Below, one piece after another: positions 43,518 through 52,320 of a stretch of DNA of 64,000 nucleotides. Position 1 is the first letter of the stretch. Each line of letters opens with the position of its first letter. Under the pieces are notes generated by a model that was not told the DNA's origin, did not search any database, and worked only from the letters and a program-made list of their open reading frames with translations. The stretch comes from CBFHND01 sp965657085 (lineage in GTDB: Bacteria > Pseudomonadota > Alphaproteobacteria > Rhodobacterales > Rhodobacteraceae). A program made the translations under genes and the position numbers. The DNA is taken from assembly GCA_965657085.1 (NCBI GenBank), contig CBFHND010000001.1, forward strand, positions 310,001 through 374,000, given 5' to 3'.

Positions 43518-44765
43518 ATGAGCCTGCTGGCCGATATCCTGTCCACGGTCTTTGAACGCCGCTATGCGCGCGCGCCCGGAAGTGACAGCGACGATCGCAG
43601 TGTCGCGGAGTTGTGTCATGCGCTGATCGGCAACGCGGGCGAGGTCACGGGCAGCGTTTTGGCCCGGCGTATCCTTGACCGCTATGCGGCAATGGACATG
43701 GATGCGCGCCGTGCTTTCTTTGGCTTTCTGGCGGACGGCCTGGGCATCGACGCAGGTGCTGTGCGCCACACGCTGACCCGGTATGAGGATGACCGGACCA
43801 AGGCCAATTACCGCGCTTTCATGGCCGCCGCCGAACCCGCGCGGCAAGAACTGGCGCGACGCCTCAACCAGGTGCCGGGTGCCACCGAACAACTGGTGCG
43901 GATGCGCGCCGATCTGTTGGCGATGCTGCGCGATGCGCCCGAACTGGCCGAGGTCGATCTGGATTTCCGCCACCTCTTTGCCTCTTGGTTCAACCGGGGT
44001 TTTCTGGTGTTGCGCCCCATCAGTTGGGAAAGCCCGGCAGAGGTTCTGGAAAAGATCATCGCCTACGAAGCCGTGCACACCATCGAAAGCTGGGATGACC
44101 TGCGCCGCAGGGTGCAACCGTCGGACCGGCGCTGTTTCGGGTTCTTCCATCCGGCCATGCCCGGTGAGCCGCTGATCTTTGTCGAGGTTGCGCTGACGCG
44201 CGGCGTGCCGGGATCGGTGCAGGGGTTGCTGGCCGACGGCCGTACCCCGCTGAACGCGGAAGATGCGGACACGGCCGTGTTCTATTCGATCTCCAACTGT
44301 CAGGAGGGGCTGGCGGGCATTTCCTTTGGCAATTCGCTGATCAAGCAGGTGGTGGCGGATCTGTCACGTGAAGTGCCGGGGCTTTCCACCTTCGTGACCC
44401 TGTCTCCGATCCCCGGCCTAGCGCGCTGGATGGCGGACAACCACCTGCAAAACCCGGGTGACGATGAAACCCGGCAAGAGCAACTGGCCGCGCGCTACCT
44501 GCTCGAGGCCAAGCGCGACGACGGAATGCCCGTGGACCCGGTTGCGCGGTTTCATCTGGGCAACGGCGCGATGGTGCACAAGGTCCACGCCCGCGCCGAT
44601 CTGTCGGTGAACGGGCTGGCACAATCGGGCGGCGCGATGGTGAACTATCTTTATGACCTCAACCGCATCACCGAAAACCACGAACGGTTCGCCACAGCCC
44701 GCGAGGTCATTGCATCAGCCGAGGTGCGTGCATTAAGTCAGGCGCCGGACCCCGAAACGGCATGA
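43518..44765 (+). CDS. matA: Malonyl-CoA decarboxylase
   Basis: Releases CO2 from malonyl-CoA to give acetyl-CoA. The 415-residue protein has the helical N-terminal domain (about residues 1-90) and the GNAT-like C-terminal catalytic domain of the MCD family. Conserved signatures are KANYRAFMAAAEPARQEL, HLFASWFNRGFLVLRPISW, YEAVHTIESWDDLRRRV, RRCFGFFHP, and VFYSISNCQEGLAGISFGN with the conserved Ser. It follows the TRAP permease directly and precedes the malonyl-CoA synthetase, so imported malonate is activated and decarboxylated by neighbouring products. Confidence 0.93.
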   Translation: MSLLADILSTVFERRYARAPGSDSDDRSVAELCHALIGNAGEVTGSVLARRILDRYAAMDMDARRAFFGFLADGLGIDAGAVRHTLTRYEDDRTKANYRAFMAAAEPARQELARRLNQVPGATEQLVRMRADLLAMLRDAPELAEVDLDFRHLFASWFNRGFLVLRPISWESPAEVLEKIIAYEAVHTIESWDDLRRRVQPSDRRCFGFFHPAMPGEPLIFVEVALTRGVPGSVQGLLADGRTPLNAEDADTAVFYSISNCQEGLAGISFGNSLIKQVVADLSREVPGLSTFVTLSPIPGLARWMADNHLQNPGDDETRQEQLAARYLLEAKRDDGMPVDPVARFHLGNGAMVHKVHARADLSVNGLAQSGGAMVNYLYDLNRITENHERFATAREVIASAEVRALSQAPDPETA

Positions 44766-44781
44766 CCTAAAGGAAGAACAG

Positions 44782-46299
44782 ATGGCCAATCCTCTTTATG
44801 ACACGCTGTTTGGATGCCACGCGGGCAAGGATACCACGTTTCTCTATCTGCCGGATGGCACCAGCTTGAGTCATGCGGATTTCGTGGTGATGGCTGCGCG
44901 CTTTGCCAATGTGTTTGCAGATCTTGGCCTGACCCCCGGAGACCGTCTGGCCTTGCAAGTGGAGAAATCGGCGCAATCGCTGGCAGTCTACGCCGCCTGC
45001 GCGCAGGCGGGCATCGTGTTCCTGCCGCTCAACACCGCATATACGGGCGACGAGGTCCGCTATTTCGTCGACAACAGTGGAGCGCGGCTTTTCATCTGTG
45101 ATGGCGCGCGAGCCGACGAGCTGTCCCCCGTCGCCAAAGGCGCAGGCGCGATGCTGGAGACCTTGAATGGCGATGGCACCGGCACCCTAGCCGACAAGGC
45201 CGCCACCGCCCCCGACCGGTTCGACACCGTAGCCCGCGACCGCAATGATCTGGCGGCATTCCTTTACACCTCCGGCACGACGGGGCGGTCCAAGGGTGCG
45301 ATGCTGACGCAGGAAAACCTTTTGTCCAACGCCGAAACGCTGACTGCCGAGTGGCGATTCACGGCGGATGACGTTCTGCTGCACGCCTTGCCAATCTTCC
45401 ACACACATGGCCTTTTTGTCGCCACCAACATCACGCTTCTGGCGGGTGGTGCGATGATCTTTCTGCCGAAGTTCAACGTTGACGAAATGATCGCCCATAT
45501 GCCCCGCGCCACATCGATGATGGGGGTGCCCACGTTCTACACCCGCCTTCTGGACGATCCGCGTTTTGATGCGGACCTGACGCAGCACATGCGCCTTTTC
45601 GTATCGGGCAGTGCGCCATTGCTGGCCGAAACCCATGTGCAGTTCGAAGACCGCACCGGCCACCGCATTCTCGAACGCTACGGCATGACCGAAACCAACA
45701 TGAACACCTCGAACCCCTATGAAGGGGATCGCCGCGCAGGCACTGTGGGCATGCCCTTGCCGGGGGTGGAATTGAAGGTTTGCGACCCGTCCACCGGGGC
45801 TGAACTGCCCACCGGCGAGATCGGCCAGATCGAAGTGCGCGGCCCGAACGTGTTCAAAGGCTATTGGCAGATGCCCGAGAAGACCGCCGAAGAATTGCGC
45901 GCCGACGGGTTCTTCATCACCGGTGATCTGGGGCACATCGATGCCGATGGCTATGTGACCATCGTGGGCCGCAACAAGGACCTGATCATTTCGGGTGGCT
46001 ACAACATCTACCCCAAGGAAATCGAACTGGTGCTCGACGATCAGCCCGGCGTTTTGGAAAGCGCCGTGGTTGGCGTCCCGCACCCCGATTTCGGCGAAAC
46101 CGTAGTGGGGGTTCTGGTGGCGCAAAAAGGCGCGTCGCCGGACCTTGATGCCATTCAGGGGGCGGTGTCGGACAGCCTTGCGCGGTTCAAGCATCCGCGC
46201 AAACTGGTGGTGGTCGATGCCTTGCCCCGCAACACCATGGGCAAGGTGCAAAAGAACGTGCTGCGCGACACTTATGGCGATCTTTTCACTTACGTTTAG
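44782..46299 (+). CDS. matB: Malonyl-CoA synthetase
   Basis: An acyl-adenylate-forming ligase that makes malonyl-CoA from malonate, CoA and ATP. The 505-residue ANL enzyme shows the P-loop FLYTSGTTGRSKGAML, the aromatic motif ERYGMTETNMN, the adenylate motif FFITGDLGHIDADGYVTIVG, RNKDLIISGGYNIYPKEIE at the hinge, and the C-terminal catalytic Lys in RNTMGKVQKNVLR. It is the last gene of the matP-Q-M-A-B run. The gene after it is a broken remnant, so the operon ends here. Confidence 0.93.
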   Translation: MANPLYDTLFGCHAGKDTTFLYLPDGTSLSHADFVVMAARFANVFADLGLTPGDRLALQVEKSAQSLAVYAACAQAGIVFLPLNTAYTGDEVRYFVDNSGARLFICDGARADELSPVAKGAGAMLETLNGDGTGTLADKAATAPDRFDTVARDRNDLAAFLYTSGTTGRSKGAMLTQENLLSNAETLTAEWRFTADDVLLHALPIFHTHGLFVATNITLLAGGAMIFLPKFNVDEMIAHMPRATSMMGVPTFYTRLLDDPRFDADLTQHMRLFVSGSAPLLAETHVQFEDRTGHRILERYGMTETNMNTSNPYEGDRRAGTVGMPLPGVELKVCDPSTGAELPTGEIGQIEVRGPNVFKGYWQMPEKTAEELRADGFFITGDLGHIDADGYVTIVGRNKDLIISGGYNIYPKEIELVLDDQPGVLESAVVGVPHPDFGETVVGVLVAQKGASPDLDAIQGAVSDSLARFKHPRKLVVVDALPRNTMGKVQKNVLRDTYGDLFTYV

Positions 46300-46680
46300 G
46301 ATATGGTTTTTCATCTAACCAATTTGATACGTCATCGTTGTCTTTCAGCCAAACTCCAGCGCCAGGATTTCGCCAAGATACGATCTTCAGTAATATATTT
46401 TTGTCCTGAACAAGATCACGATTAAAAATCGGCTCATGGTGTGCAATCCGGTTCCTCAGTTTGCGCAACTGATCGATTGGTTTGTACATGGCAGCGCGCG
46501 CCTCTTCAGTGTCCTCTGAAACATAAAATCCAGGAAATGCCACTGAAAAATGGGTTGGCCATAGCCTTCCATCCTACCCATTCACAAATAGTTTCTGCCA
46601 AAACGCAAAGCGTAATTTCGCGACGACTTTTCCAACTGTTGGCAATCGTTTCGCCAGTTCTTGCAGGTCGCGGCGAGGTT
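46286..46680 (-). pseudogene. Remnant of an Abi/HEPN-like gene, interrupted by a stop codon
   Basis: The minus-strand frame reads LQELAKRLPTVGKVVAKLRF, AFWQKLFVNG, then TAG (46574-46576), then DGRLWPTHFSVAFPGFYV and PIDQLRKLRNRIAHHEPIFN. That is continuous similarity to Abi-like HEPN proteins on both sides of the stop. A single change (Tyr codon to TAG) would explain it. The RNRIAHHE block is the HEPN RxxxxH motif. The 5' part beyond 46680 is lost. The pocket is more AT-rich than the flanks, consistent with horizontal origin. A downstream restart (GTG at 46543) could still give an 85-residue C-terminal piece. Confidence 0.6.
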
Positions 46681-46976
46681 GCGCGTGCCCTGCGAAGGGC
46701 CGCTCTTTCGGGATTGATCGGCATGTGTTTTCCGCTCGTCGTCGATCAGCAGAACATCCAGTGCCTTTGCCTGTCCAACTATTGCTTCTGGGCGTCTGGT
46801 TGGCGAAGACCGCAGGCGAGAGAATGCCGTAAACTCAGCGAGGCAGAGTTGGGGTCAAGACCAAACACCGGGTACGGTCCAGCCTGACAGATCAAGTGTC
46901 CAATGAACCCTCGTGTGGTGCACTTCACCGGGGGTACCGCCCCCAGGAAATAGCGTCCGCGCAGCGGTCCCTGGGA
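46681..46976. other. Intergenic region between the Abi-like remnant and gcvP
   Basis: No convincing gene. Overlapping frames on both strands lack starts and motifs. A CCCAGG/CCTGGG inverted repeat (46942-46975) lies right behind the gcvP stop and may help end transcription, but it has no T-run. Confidence 0.4.
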
Positions 46977-49826
46977 TCACTCCGCCGCCTCGGCATAGTC
47001 CTCCATCGGGGGGCAGGTGCAGACCAGGTGACGATCGCCAAAGACGTTGTCGACCCGGTTGACCGGCGGCCAGTATTTGTCCACCCGGAAGGCGCCGGGC
47101 GGAAAGCACCCCTGTTCGCGGCTGTAGGGGCGGTCCCAGTCCTTGACCAGATCCTCCATCGTATGAGGCGCGTTCTTCAGCGGGTTGTTCGCGCCATCAA
47201 TGCGCCCGTCTTCGATGTCGGCAATCTCGGCGCGGATGGCCAGCATCGCATCGCAGAAGCGGTCAAGCTCCGCCTTGGTTTCGCTTTCCGTGGGCTCCAC
47301 CATCAAGGTCCCAGCCACCGGCCAGCTCATGGTGGGTGCGTGGAACCCGCAATCCATCAGCCGTTTGGCGATGTCCTCGACCGTGACGCCCGCGCTTTCC
47401 TCAAAGGGGCGCACATCAAGGATGCATTCATGCGCCACGCGTCCGGTTGGCCCTTTGTAGAGCACGTCAAACGCCCCTTCGAGCCGCCGCGCAATGTAGT
47501 TGGCATTGAGGATCGCGACCCGCGTCGCCTGTGTCAGCCCCGCACCGCCCATCATCAGGCAGTAGGCCCAACTGATTGGCAGAAGGGAGGGCGAGCCGTA
47601 GGGTGCCGCACTGACAGGCCCTTCGGCGCCGCCGGTTTCCGGGTGACCGGGCAGATGCGGCACAAGGTGCGCCTTGACGCCGATGGGGCCCATGCCCGGG
47701 CCGCCTCCGCCGTGGGGGATGCAGAAGGTCTTGTGCAGGTTGAGGTGGCTCACGTCTCCTCCAAGATCCCCCGGACGGCTCAGCCCCACCATGGCGTTCA
47801 TGTTGGCCCCGTCGATATAGACCTGTCCGCCATGTTCGTGCGTGATGGCCGTGACCTCATTCACCGTTTCCTCGAACACGCCGTGGGTTGAAGGATAGGT
47901 GATCATGCAGCCCGCGAGCGTGTCGGAATACTGTTCGGCCTTGGTGCGGAAATCCTCGAGGTCGATGTCGCCGTTCGCCGCCGATATCACCGGCACCACC
48001 TTCCATCCGACCATCTGGGCCGAGGCGGGGTTGGTGCCATGCGCGCTCATCGGGATGAGGCAGATGTTGCGATGGCCCTGACCGTTGGCGCGGTGGTAGG
48101 CGGCGATGGTCAGAAGGCCCGCATATTCGCCCTGCGCGCCCGAATTGGGTTGCATGCTGATCGCGTCATAGCCGGTGATCTGGCAGAGCTTGGCGCTCAG
48201 ATCCTCGATCATCTCGGCATAGCCTTTGGCCTGATCGGCGGGCGCAAAGGGATGCAACAGCGAAAATTCACGCCAACTGACGGGCATCATCTCGGCGGCT
48301 GAGTTCAGCTTCATCGTGCAGCTGCCCAAGGGGATCATCGCCCGGTCCAGCGCCAGATCGCGGTCCGCCAAGCGGCGCATGTAGCGCATCATTTCCGTCT
48401 CGGCCCGGTTCATGTGAAAGATCGGATGCGTGAGGTAATCCGACGTCCGCAGCACGTTCTCGGGCACATGGTAGTGCGGGGTATAATCCTTGTCCGCCCG
48501 GTCGATACCAAAGGCGCGCCAGACCGCTTCGATGTCTGCCGATCGGGTGCGTTCGTCCAGCGTGATGCCGATGCGGGTGTCCTCCACCATGCGCAGGTTG
48601 ATCCCCTCGTCCACTGCCGATTTCATCACCGCCGCCTGCAAGGGGCCCACATCCACGGTGATGGTGTCAAAGAAGGTCGCGGGCCGCACGTCAAAGCCCG
48701 CCATCTTCAGACCCTCGGCCAGACGCGCGGTCTTGCGATGGATACGCTGGGCAATGGCCTTGAGGCCCTGTGGCCCGTGAAACACCGCGTACATCGACGC
48801 CATGACCGCCAGCAGCGCCTGCGCCGTGCACACGTTCGACGTGGCCTTTTCGCGGCGGATATGCTGTTCGCGGGTCTGCAACGACAGCCGGTAGGCGCGG
48901 TTGCCGTGGCTGTCCACGCTGACCCCGACGATCCGGCCGGGCATCGCCCTCTTGAACGCATCGCGGCAGGCCATGTAGGCCGCGTGTGGCCCGCCATACC
49001 CCACCGGCACGCCAAAGCGTTGGGTGCTGCCCACGGCAATGTCTGCCCCCATGGCACCGGGTTCTTTCAGCAGGGTCAGCGACAGGGGATCGGCGCTGAC
49101 AATGCCGATCGCCTTGGCCGCATGCAGGGCCTCCATCTGCGGGGTGAAATCGCGCACGTGGCCGTAGGTGCCGGGATACTGGAAAATCGCGCCGAACACC
49201 GCCTCGGCGTCCAGATCACGCGGATCACCCACGATCACCTCGATGCCCAGGGGGGCCGCGCGCGTCTTCATCACCGCGATGTTCTGGGGATGGCAATCCT
49301 GATCGATGAAAAACGCGCCCGCCTTCGATTTGGCGACCCGCTGCGCCATGGTCATCGCCTCGGCGCAGGCGGTGGCTTCGTCCAGAAGGCTGGCATTGGC
49401 GACCTCCAGCCCGGTCAGATCACTGACCATGGTCTGAAAGTTCAACAACGCCTCGAGCCGGCCCTGGCTGATCTCGGGCTGATAGGGCGTGTAGGCGGTG
49501 TACCACGCCGGGTTCTCCAGAATATTGCGCTGGATCGCGGGGGGCGTGACAGTGCCATGATACCCTTGCCCGATCAGGCTGGTCAGGACCTTGTTCTTGT
49601 TCGCCACCACGCGCATGTGATGCAAAAGCTCACGCTCGGACTTGGCTTTGCCGAACTCCAGTGGATCCTTCTGACGAATGGCGGGCGGCAGGGTGTCGTC
49701 GATCAGCGCCTCAAGATCAGCGGCCCCAACCACTTCCAGCATCGCCGCCATTTCGGCGGGCGACGGCCCGATATGACGGCGGTTGGCGAAATCATATGGC
49801 AGATAGTCTGTCGGCTCAAAGCGCAT
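46977..49826 (-). CDS. gcvP: Glycine dehydrogenase (aminomethyl-transferring), P protein
   Basis: The PLP-dependent decarboxylase of the glycine cleavage complex; it loads the aminomethyl group on the lipoyl arm of GcvH. The 949-residue protein is the fused single-chain form with two aminotransferase-like halves. The N-terminal half begins RRHIGPSPAEMAAML. The C-terminal half holds the PLP lysine in HLNLHKTFCIPHGGGGPGMG. The ATG at 49826 follows AAAGGGA; an in-frame extension to 49895 is rejected. It is the third gene of gcvT-gcvH-gcvP, 105 bases after gcvH, under the glycine riboswitch upstream of gcvT. Confidence 0.97.
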   Translation of the reverse strand: MRFEPTDYLPYDFANRRHIGPSPAEMAAMLEVVGAADLEALIDDTLPPAIRQKDPLEFGKAKSERELLHHMRVVANKNKVLTSLIGQGYHGTVTPPAIQRNILENPAWYTAYTPYQPEISQGRLEALLNFQTMVSDLTGLEVANASLLDEATACAEAMTMAQRVAKSKAGAFFIDQDCHPQNIAVMKTRAAPLGIEVIVGDPRDLDAEAVFGAIFQYPGTYGHVRDFTPQMEALHAAKAIGIVSADPLSLTLLKEPGAMGADIAVGSTQRFGVPVGYGGPHAAYMACRDAFKRAMPGRIVGVSVDSHGNRAYRLSLQTREQHIRREKATSNVCTAQALLAVMASMYAVFHGPQGLKAIAQRIHRKTARLAEGLKMAGFDVRPATFFDTITVDVGPLQAAVMKSAVDEGINLRMVEDTRIGITLDERTRSADIEAVWRAFGIDRADKDYTPHYHVPENVLRTSDYLTHPIFHMNRAETEMMRYMRRLADRDLALDRAMIPLGSCTMKLNSAAEMMPVSWREFSLLHPFAPADQAKGYAEMIEDLSAKLCQITGYDAISMQPNSGAQGEYAGLLTIAAYHRANGQGHRNICLIPMSAHGTNPASAQMVGWKVVPVISAANGDIDLEDFRTKAEQYSDTLAGCMITYPSTHGVFEETVNEVTAITHEHGGQVYIDGANMNAMVGLSRPGDLGGDVSHLNLHKTFCIPHGGGGPGMGPIGVKAHLVPHLPGHPETGGAEGPVSAAPYGSPSLLPISWAYCLMMGGAGLTQATRVAILNANYIARRLEGAFDVLYKGPTGRVAHECILDVRPFEESAGVTVEDIAKRLMDCGFHAPTMSWPVAGTLMVEPTESETKAELDRFCDAMLAIRAEIADIEDGRIDGANNPLKNAPHTMEDLVKDWDRPYSREQGCFPPGAFRVDKYWPPVNRVDNVFGDRHLVCTCPPMEDYAEAAE

Positions 49827-49931
49827 CCCACTTTCCCTTTCACGTTGCTGAACAAACTCCGGAAGAGCCCGAAGAACGGAGGCAGAGCCCCCCAAATTAC
49901 CATAAAGCGCCCGCGCAGCGGACCTTGATCG

Positions 49932-50291
49932 TTACCCGATGAAAGCGAGGTACTTGGCCTCGTCCATGAAATCATCAAGCTGTGCGGGGTCGCTGATCTT
50001 CATCTTGAAGAACCATGCCTCGCCCTGCGGATCGGCGTTGACCATGCCGGGATCGTCCACGATGGCCTCGTTCACCTCGGTGATCTCGCCATCTACCGGG
50101 GCAAGGATGTCGGACGCCGCCTTGACCGATTCAATCACCACGATTTCGTCGTCCTTGCTGACGGTTGTGCCGACCTCGGGCAGTTCGACAAAGACGACAT
50201 CGCCCAGCTGTTCGGCGGCATGGGAGGTGATGCCCACCACCATTTCATCGCCATCCTCGCGCAGCCATTCGTGTTCTTCTGTGAATTTCAT
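49932..50291 (-). CDS. gcvH: Glycine cleavage system H protein
   Basis: A 119-residue lipoyl carrier that shuttles the aminomethyl group between GcvP, GcvT and lipoamide dehydrogenase. The lipoylated residue is Lys57 in VVIESVKAASDILAP, and the domain is complete from EEHEWLREDG to the C-terminal FMDEAKYLAFIG. It lies 27 bases after gcvT and is co-transcribed with it. No gene for lipoamide dehydrogenase lies in the window. Confidence 0.97.
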   Translation of the reverse strand: MKFTEEHEWLREDGDEMVVGITSHAAEQLGDVVFVELPEVGTTVSKDDEIVVIESVKAASDILAPVDGEITEVNEAIVDDPGMVNADPQGEAWFFKMKISDPAQLDDFMDEAKYLAFIG

Positions 50292-50318
50292 GGGGTCTTC
50301 TCCTGTTGGTCGTGTTGG

Positions 50319-51428
50319 CTATCGTTTGAAATTGGCAGGGACAAAGGGCAGGCGTTCGACCGTAACGGCCATGCGCTTGCCGCGCACCTCTCCGAACAGC
50401 GAGGTGCCGGGGGCGGCATGATCGCGCGCGACGTACCCCATGGCCACGGGGCCGCCAACGGTGGGGCCAAAGCCGCCGGAGGTGACGTGACCCACCGGCG
50501 TCGTGTCGGTTTCGGTGGCAAAGATTTCGACCCCTGCGCGCATCGGCGCGCGGCCTTCGGGGCGCAGGCCGACGCGCAGTTGCGCACCGGCGTCCAGGGC
50601 GACATCCGCGCCCGGAAAACCGCCTGCACGGTCACCTCCGGGGCGGCGCGCCTTTTGGACGGCCCACATCAGGCCCGCATCCGCCGGCGTTGTGGTGGCA
50701 TCGATGTCATTGCCGTAAAGGCACAGCCCTGCTTCGAGCCGCAAGCTGTCGCGCGCCCCAAGGCCGATGGGGGCCACACCGTCTTGCGCCAGCAGAACGC
50801 GCACCAGCGCTTCGGCCTCGGCCGCAAGCACCGAAATCTCGAAGCCGTCTTCGCCAGTGTAGCCCGACCGCGAAGCCCACACGGCGGTCCCGTTCAAATC
50901 CAAATCCGCCACATCCATGAACCGCATCTCCGCCGCGCGCCGGTCGAGGGCTGACACGGCGGCTTCGGCCCCCGGCCCCTGCACCGCGATCAGCGCGCGA
51001 TCGGTCAGCGGCGTCACTGTCACGCCAATCAGACCGTTGCGCATCCGGGCGATATCGGCGTCTTTGCAGGCGGCATTGACCACCACCAGCAACTCATCGC
51101 CGCGCCGCGCGAACATCAGGTCGTCTTCGATCCCGCCTGCATCGTTGGTGAAAAAGCCGTAGCGTTGGCGGGCGTCCTTCAGGCCCAAAACGTCCTGTGG
51201 CACCAGCGTCTCGAACGCGCGCGCAACGGTGTCCCACGACCCGGCGGACAGGATCACCTGCCCCATGTGGCTGACATCGAAAAGCCCCGTGGCCGCGCGG
51301 GTGTGATTGTGTTCGCCCATCACGCCCATGGGGTATTGCACTGGCATGTCGTACCCGGCGAAGGGCACCATTTTGGCCCCAAGCTCAACATGAAGATCAT
51401 ATAGCGGTGTGCGCTTCGTATCAGACAT
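50319..51428 (-). CDS. gcvT: Aminomethyltransferase, T protein of the glycine cleavage system
   Basis: Transfers the methylene group from GcvH to tetrahydrofolate and releases ammonia. The 369-residue protein has the T-protein start RTPLYDLHVELGAKMVPFAG, FDVSHMGQV, the folate-site acidic region IEDDLMFARR, SGYTGEDGFEISV, and the C-terminal barrel GHVTSGGFGPTVGG. The ATG at 51428 follows GAGAGG. The long in-frame upstream extension is rejected because it covers the riboswitch. It is the first gene of the gcv operon. Confidence 0.97.
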   Translation of the reverse strand: MSDTKRTPLYDLHVELGAKMVPFAGYDMPVQYPMGVMGEHNHTRAATGLFDVSHMGQVILSAGSWDTVARAFETLVPQDVLGLKDARQRYGFFTNDAGGIEDDLMFARRGDELLVVVNAACKDADIARMRNGLIGVTVTPLTDRALIAVQGPGAEAAVSALDRRAAEMRFMDVADLDLNGTAVWASRSGYTGEDGFEISVLAAEAEALVRVLLAQDGVAPIGLGARDSLRLEAGLCLYGNDIDATTTPADAGLMWAVQKARRPGGDRAGGFPGADVALDAGAQLRVGLRPEGRAPMRAGVEIFATETDTTPVGHVTSGGFGPTVGGPVAMGYVARDHAAPGTSLFGEVRGKRMAVTVERLPFVPANFKR

Positions 51429-51471
51429 CCGGCCTCTCTTTCGCCGGGTCTTCAACGGGTGAAAACGGTCC

Positions 51472-51512
51472 GGCATCCTGCGCGCACCCATCTGGATGCG
51501 CAGCGTGATGCC
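51472..51512 (-). promoter_or_regulatory. Probable expression-platform hairpin of the glycine riboswitch
   Basis: Between the second aptamer and gcvT the minus strand reads GGCATC...GCGCATCC-aga-TGGGTGCGC...GATGCC, a nested inverted repeat about 45 bases upstream of the gcvT ATG. It is likely to switch structure with ligand binding. Whether it acts on transcription or translation is not clear. Confidence 0.5.
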
Positions 51513-51664
51513 CCCTCTGTCCTTTCGCCTGAGATCGTTATCCCTTCGGCGGACGCATGTTTCGCGCCTCTCTCCAGAGTGTGTCGGCACGTCGCGGTCC
51601 TGAGGCCTGAGAGTTTCCGGGGCGGTTGCTCCTTCGGCACCGGCGTATGGCCGGTTCTCCCACG
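51508..51664 (-). ncRNA. Tandem glycine riboswitch upstream of gcvT
   Basis: The minus strand carries both glycine aptamers in order. Aptamer I (about 51571-51664) has GGGAGAACC, GCCGAAGGAGCAACCGCC, AACTCTCAGGC, CAGGACCG and GACACACTCTGGAGAG. Aptamer II (about 51508-51570) has CGCCGAAGGGATAACGA, TCTCAGGCGAAAGGACAGAG and the closing GGGG. These are the conserved blocks of the gcvT-type riboswitch. Its position directly before gcvT-gcvH-gcvP fits activation of glycine cleavage when glycine is abundant. The boundaries are approximate. Confidence 0.95.
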
Positions 51665-51756
51665 ATGTGCACCTTATTCGTAAGCCGGGGCATGGCACCG
51701 CGTCAACCTGTTTGGCAGGCGTTGACAAATCGCGCACGTCTGGCCCATCTGTGCAC

Positions 51757-52320
51757 ATGCAAACCCCTTTTTTCTTTGGCTACGGCAGCCTCGTCAACCG
51801 CGCCACCCACAGCTATCCCGGCGCGCAGGTTGCCACTTTGACCGGATGGCGGCGGGCCTGGGTGCGTTCGAAACGGCGCGACGATGTCGTGTATCTGACG
51901 GCGGTTCCGGACCCAAAGGCACGAATCGCGGGGCTTGTCGCGGCGGTGCCCGGCGCGGACTGGGAGGCGCTGGATCAGCGCGAGGCCGGCTATGCACGCC
52001 GGGACGCCACGGCAGTGGTTGCGCCTGTCGTGGCCTCTTCTGTTGCGGTTTACGCGATCGATCCCGTGGACATGTGCGACGACGGCAGCCATCACATTCT
52101 TCTGAGCTATCTCGATGTGGTTGTTCAGGGGTTCCTGCGCGAATTCGGGCCGCAAGGTGTTGCGGATTTCTTTGCCACCACCAGCGGATGGGACACGCCC
52201 ATTCTGGATGATCGCGCGCGCCCCATCTATTCAAGGCATCAAGTTCTGAGTGCCGAGGAGCGCGGGTTGGTCGATGACCACCTGTACGCGTCAGCGGCGC
52301 AGGTTCAGCAGCGCGTGTAG
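51757..52320 (+). CDS. Gamma-glutamylcyclotransferase-like protein
   Basis: A 187-residue protein with the GGCT/AIG2-like start FFFGYGSLVNRATHSYPGA (the YGS/L loop that binds the gamma-glutamyl group), then GWRRAWVRSKR and a conserved Glu region in LDQREAGYAR. Related enzymes cleave gamma-glutamyl peptides or degrade glutathione, but many paralogues are uncharacterised. The ATG at 51757 begins the domain directly. It is divergent from the glycine riboswitch and overlaps the end of the convergent MATE gene by 30 bases. Confidence 0.75.
   Translation: MQTPFFFGYGSLVNRATHSYPGAQVATLTGWRRAWVRSKRRDDVVYLTAVPDPKARIAGLVAAVPGADWEALDQREAGYARRDATAVVAPVVASSVAVYAIDPVDMCDDGSHHILLSYLDVVVQGFLREFGPQGVADFFATTSGWDTPILDDRARPIYSRHQVLSAEERGLVDDHLYASAAQVQQRV

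Noticed and set aside
48414..49928. Plus-strand open frame of about 504 codons opposite gcvP
   Set aside because: Antisense shadow of gcvP; no start signal or motifs.
51429..51758. In-frame N-terminal extension of gcvT
   Set aside because: It covers the glycine riboswitch and lacks any T-protein similarity; the ATG at 51428 has a Shine-Dalgarno sequence.
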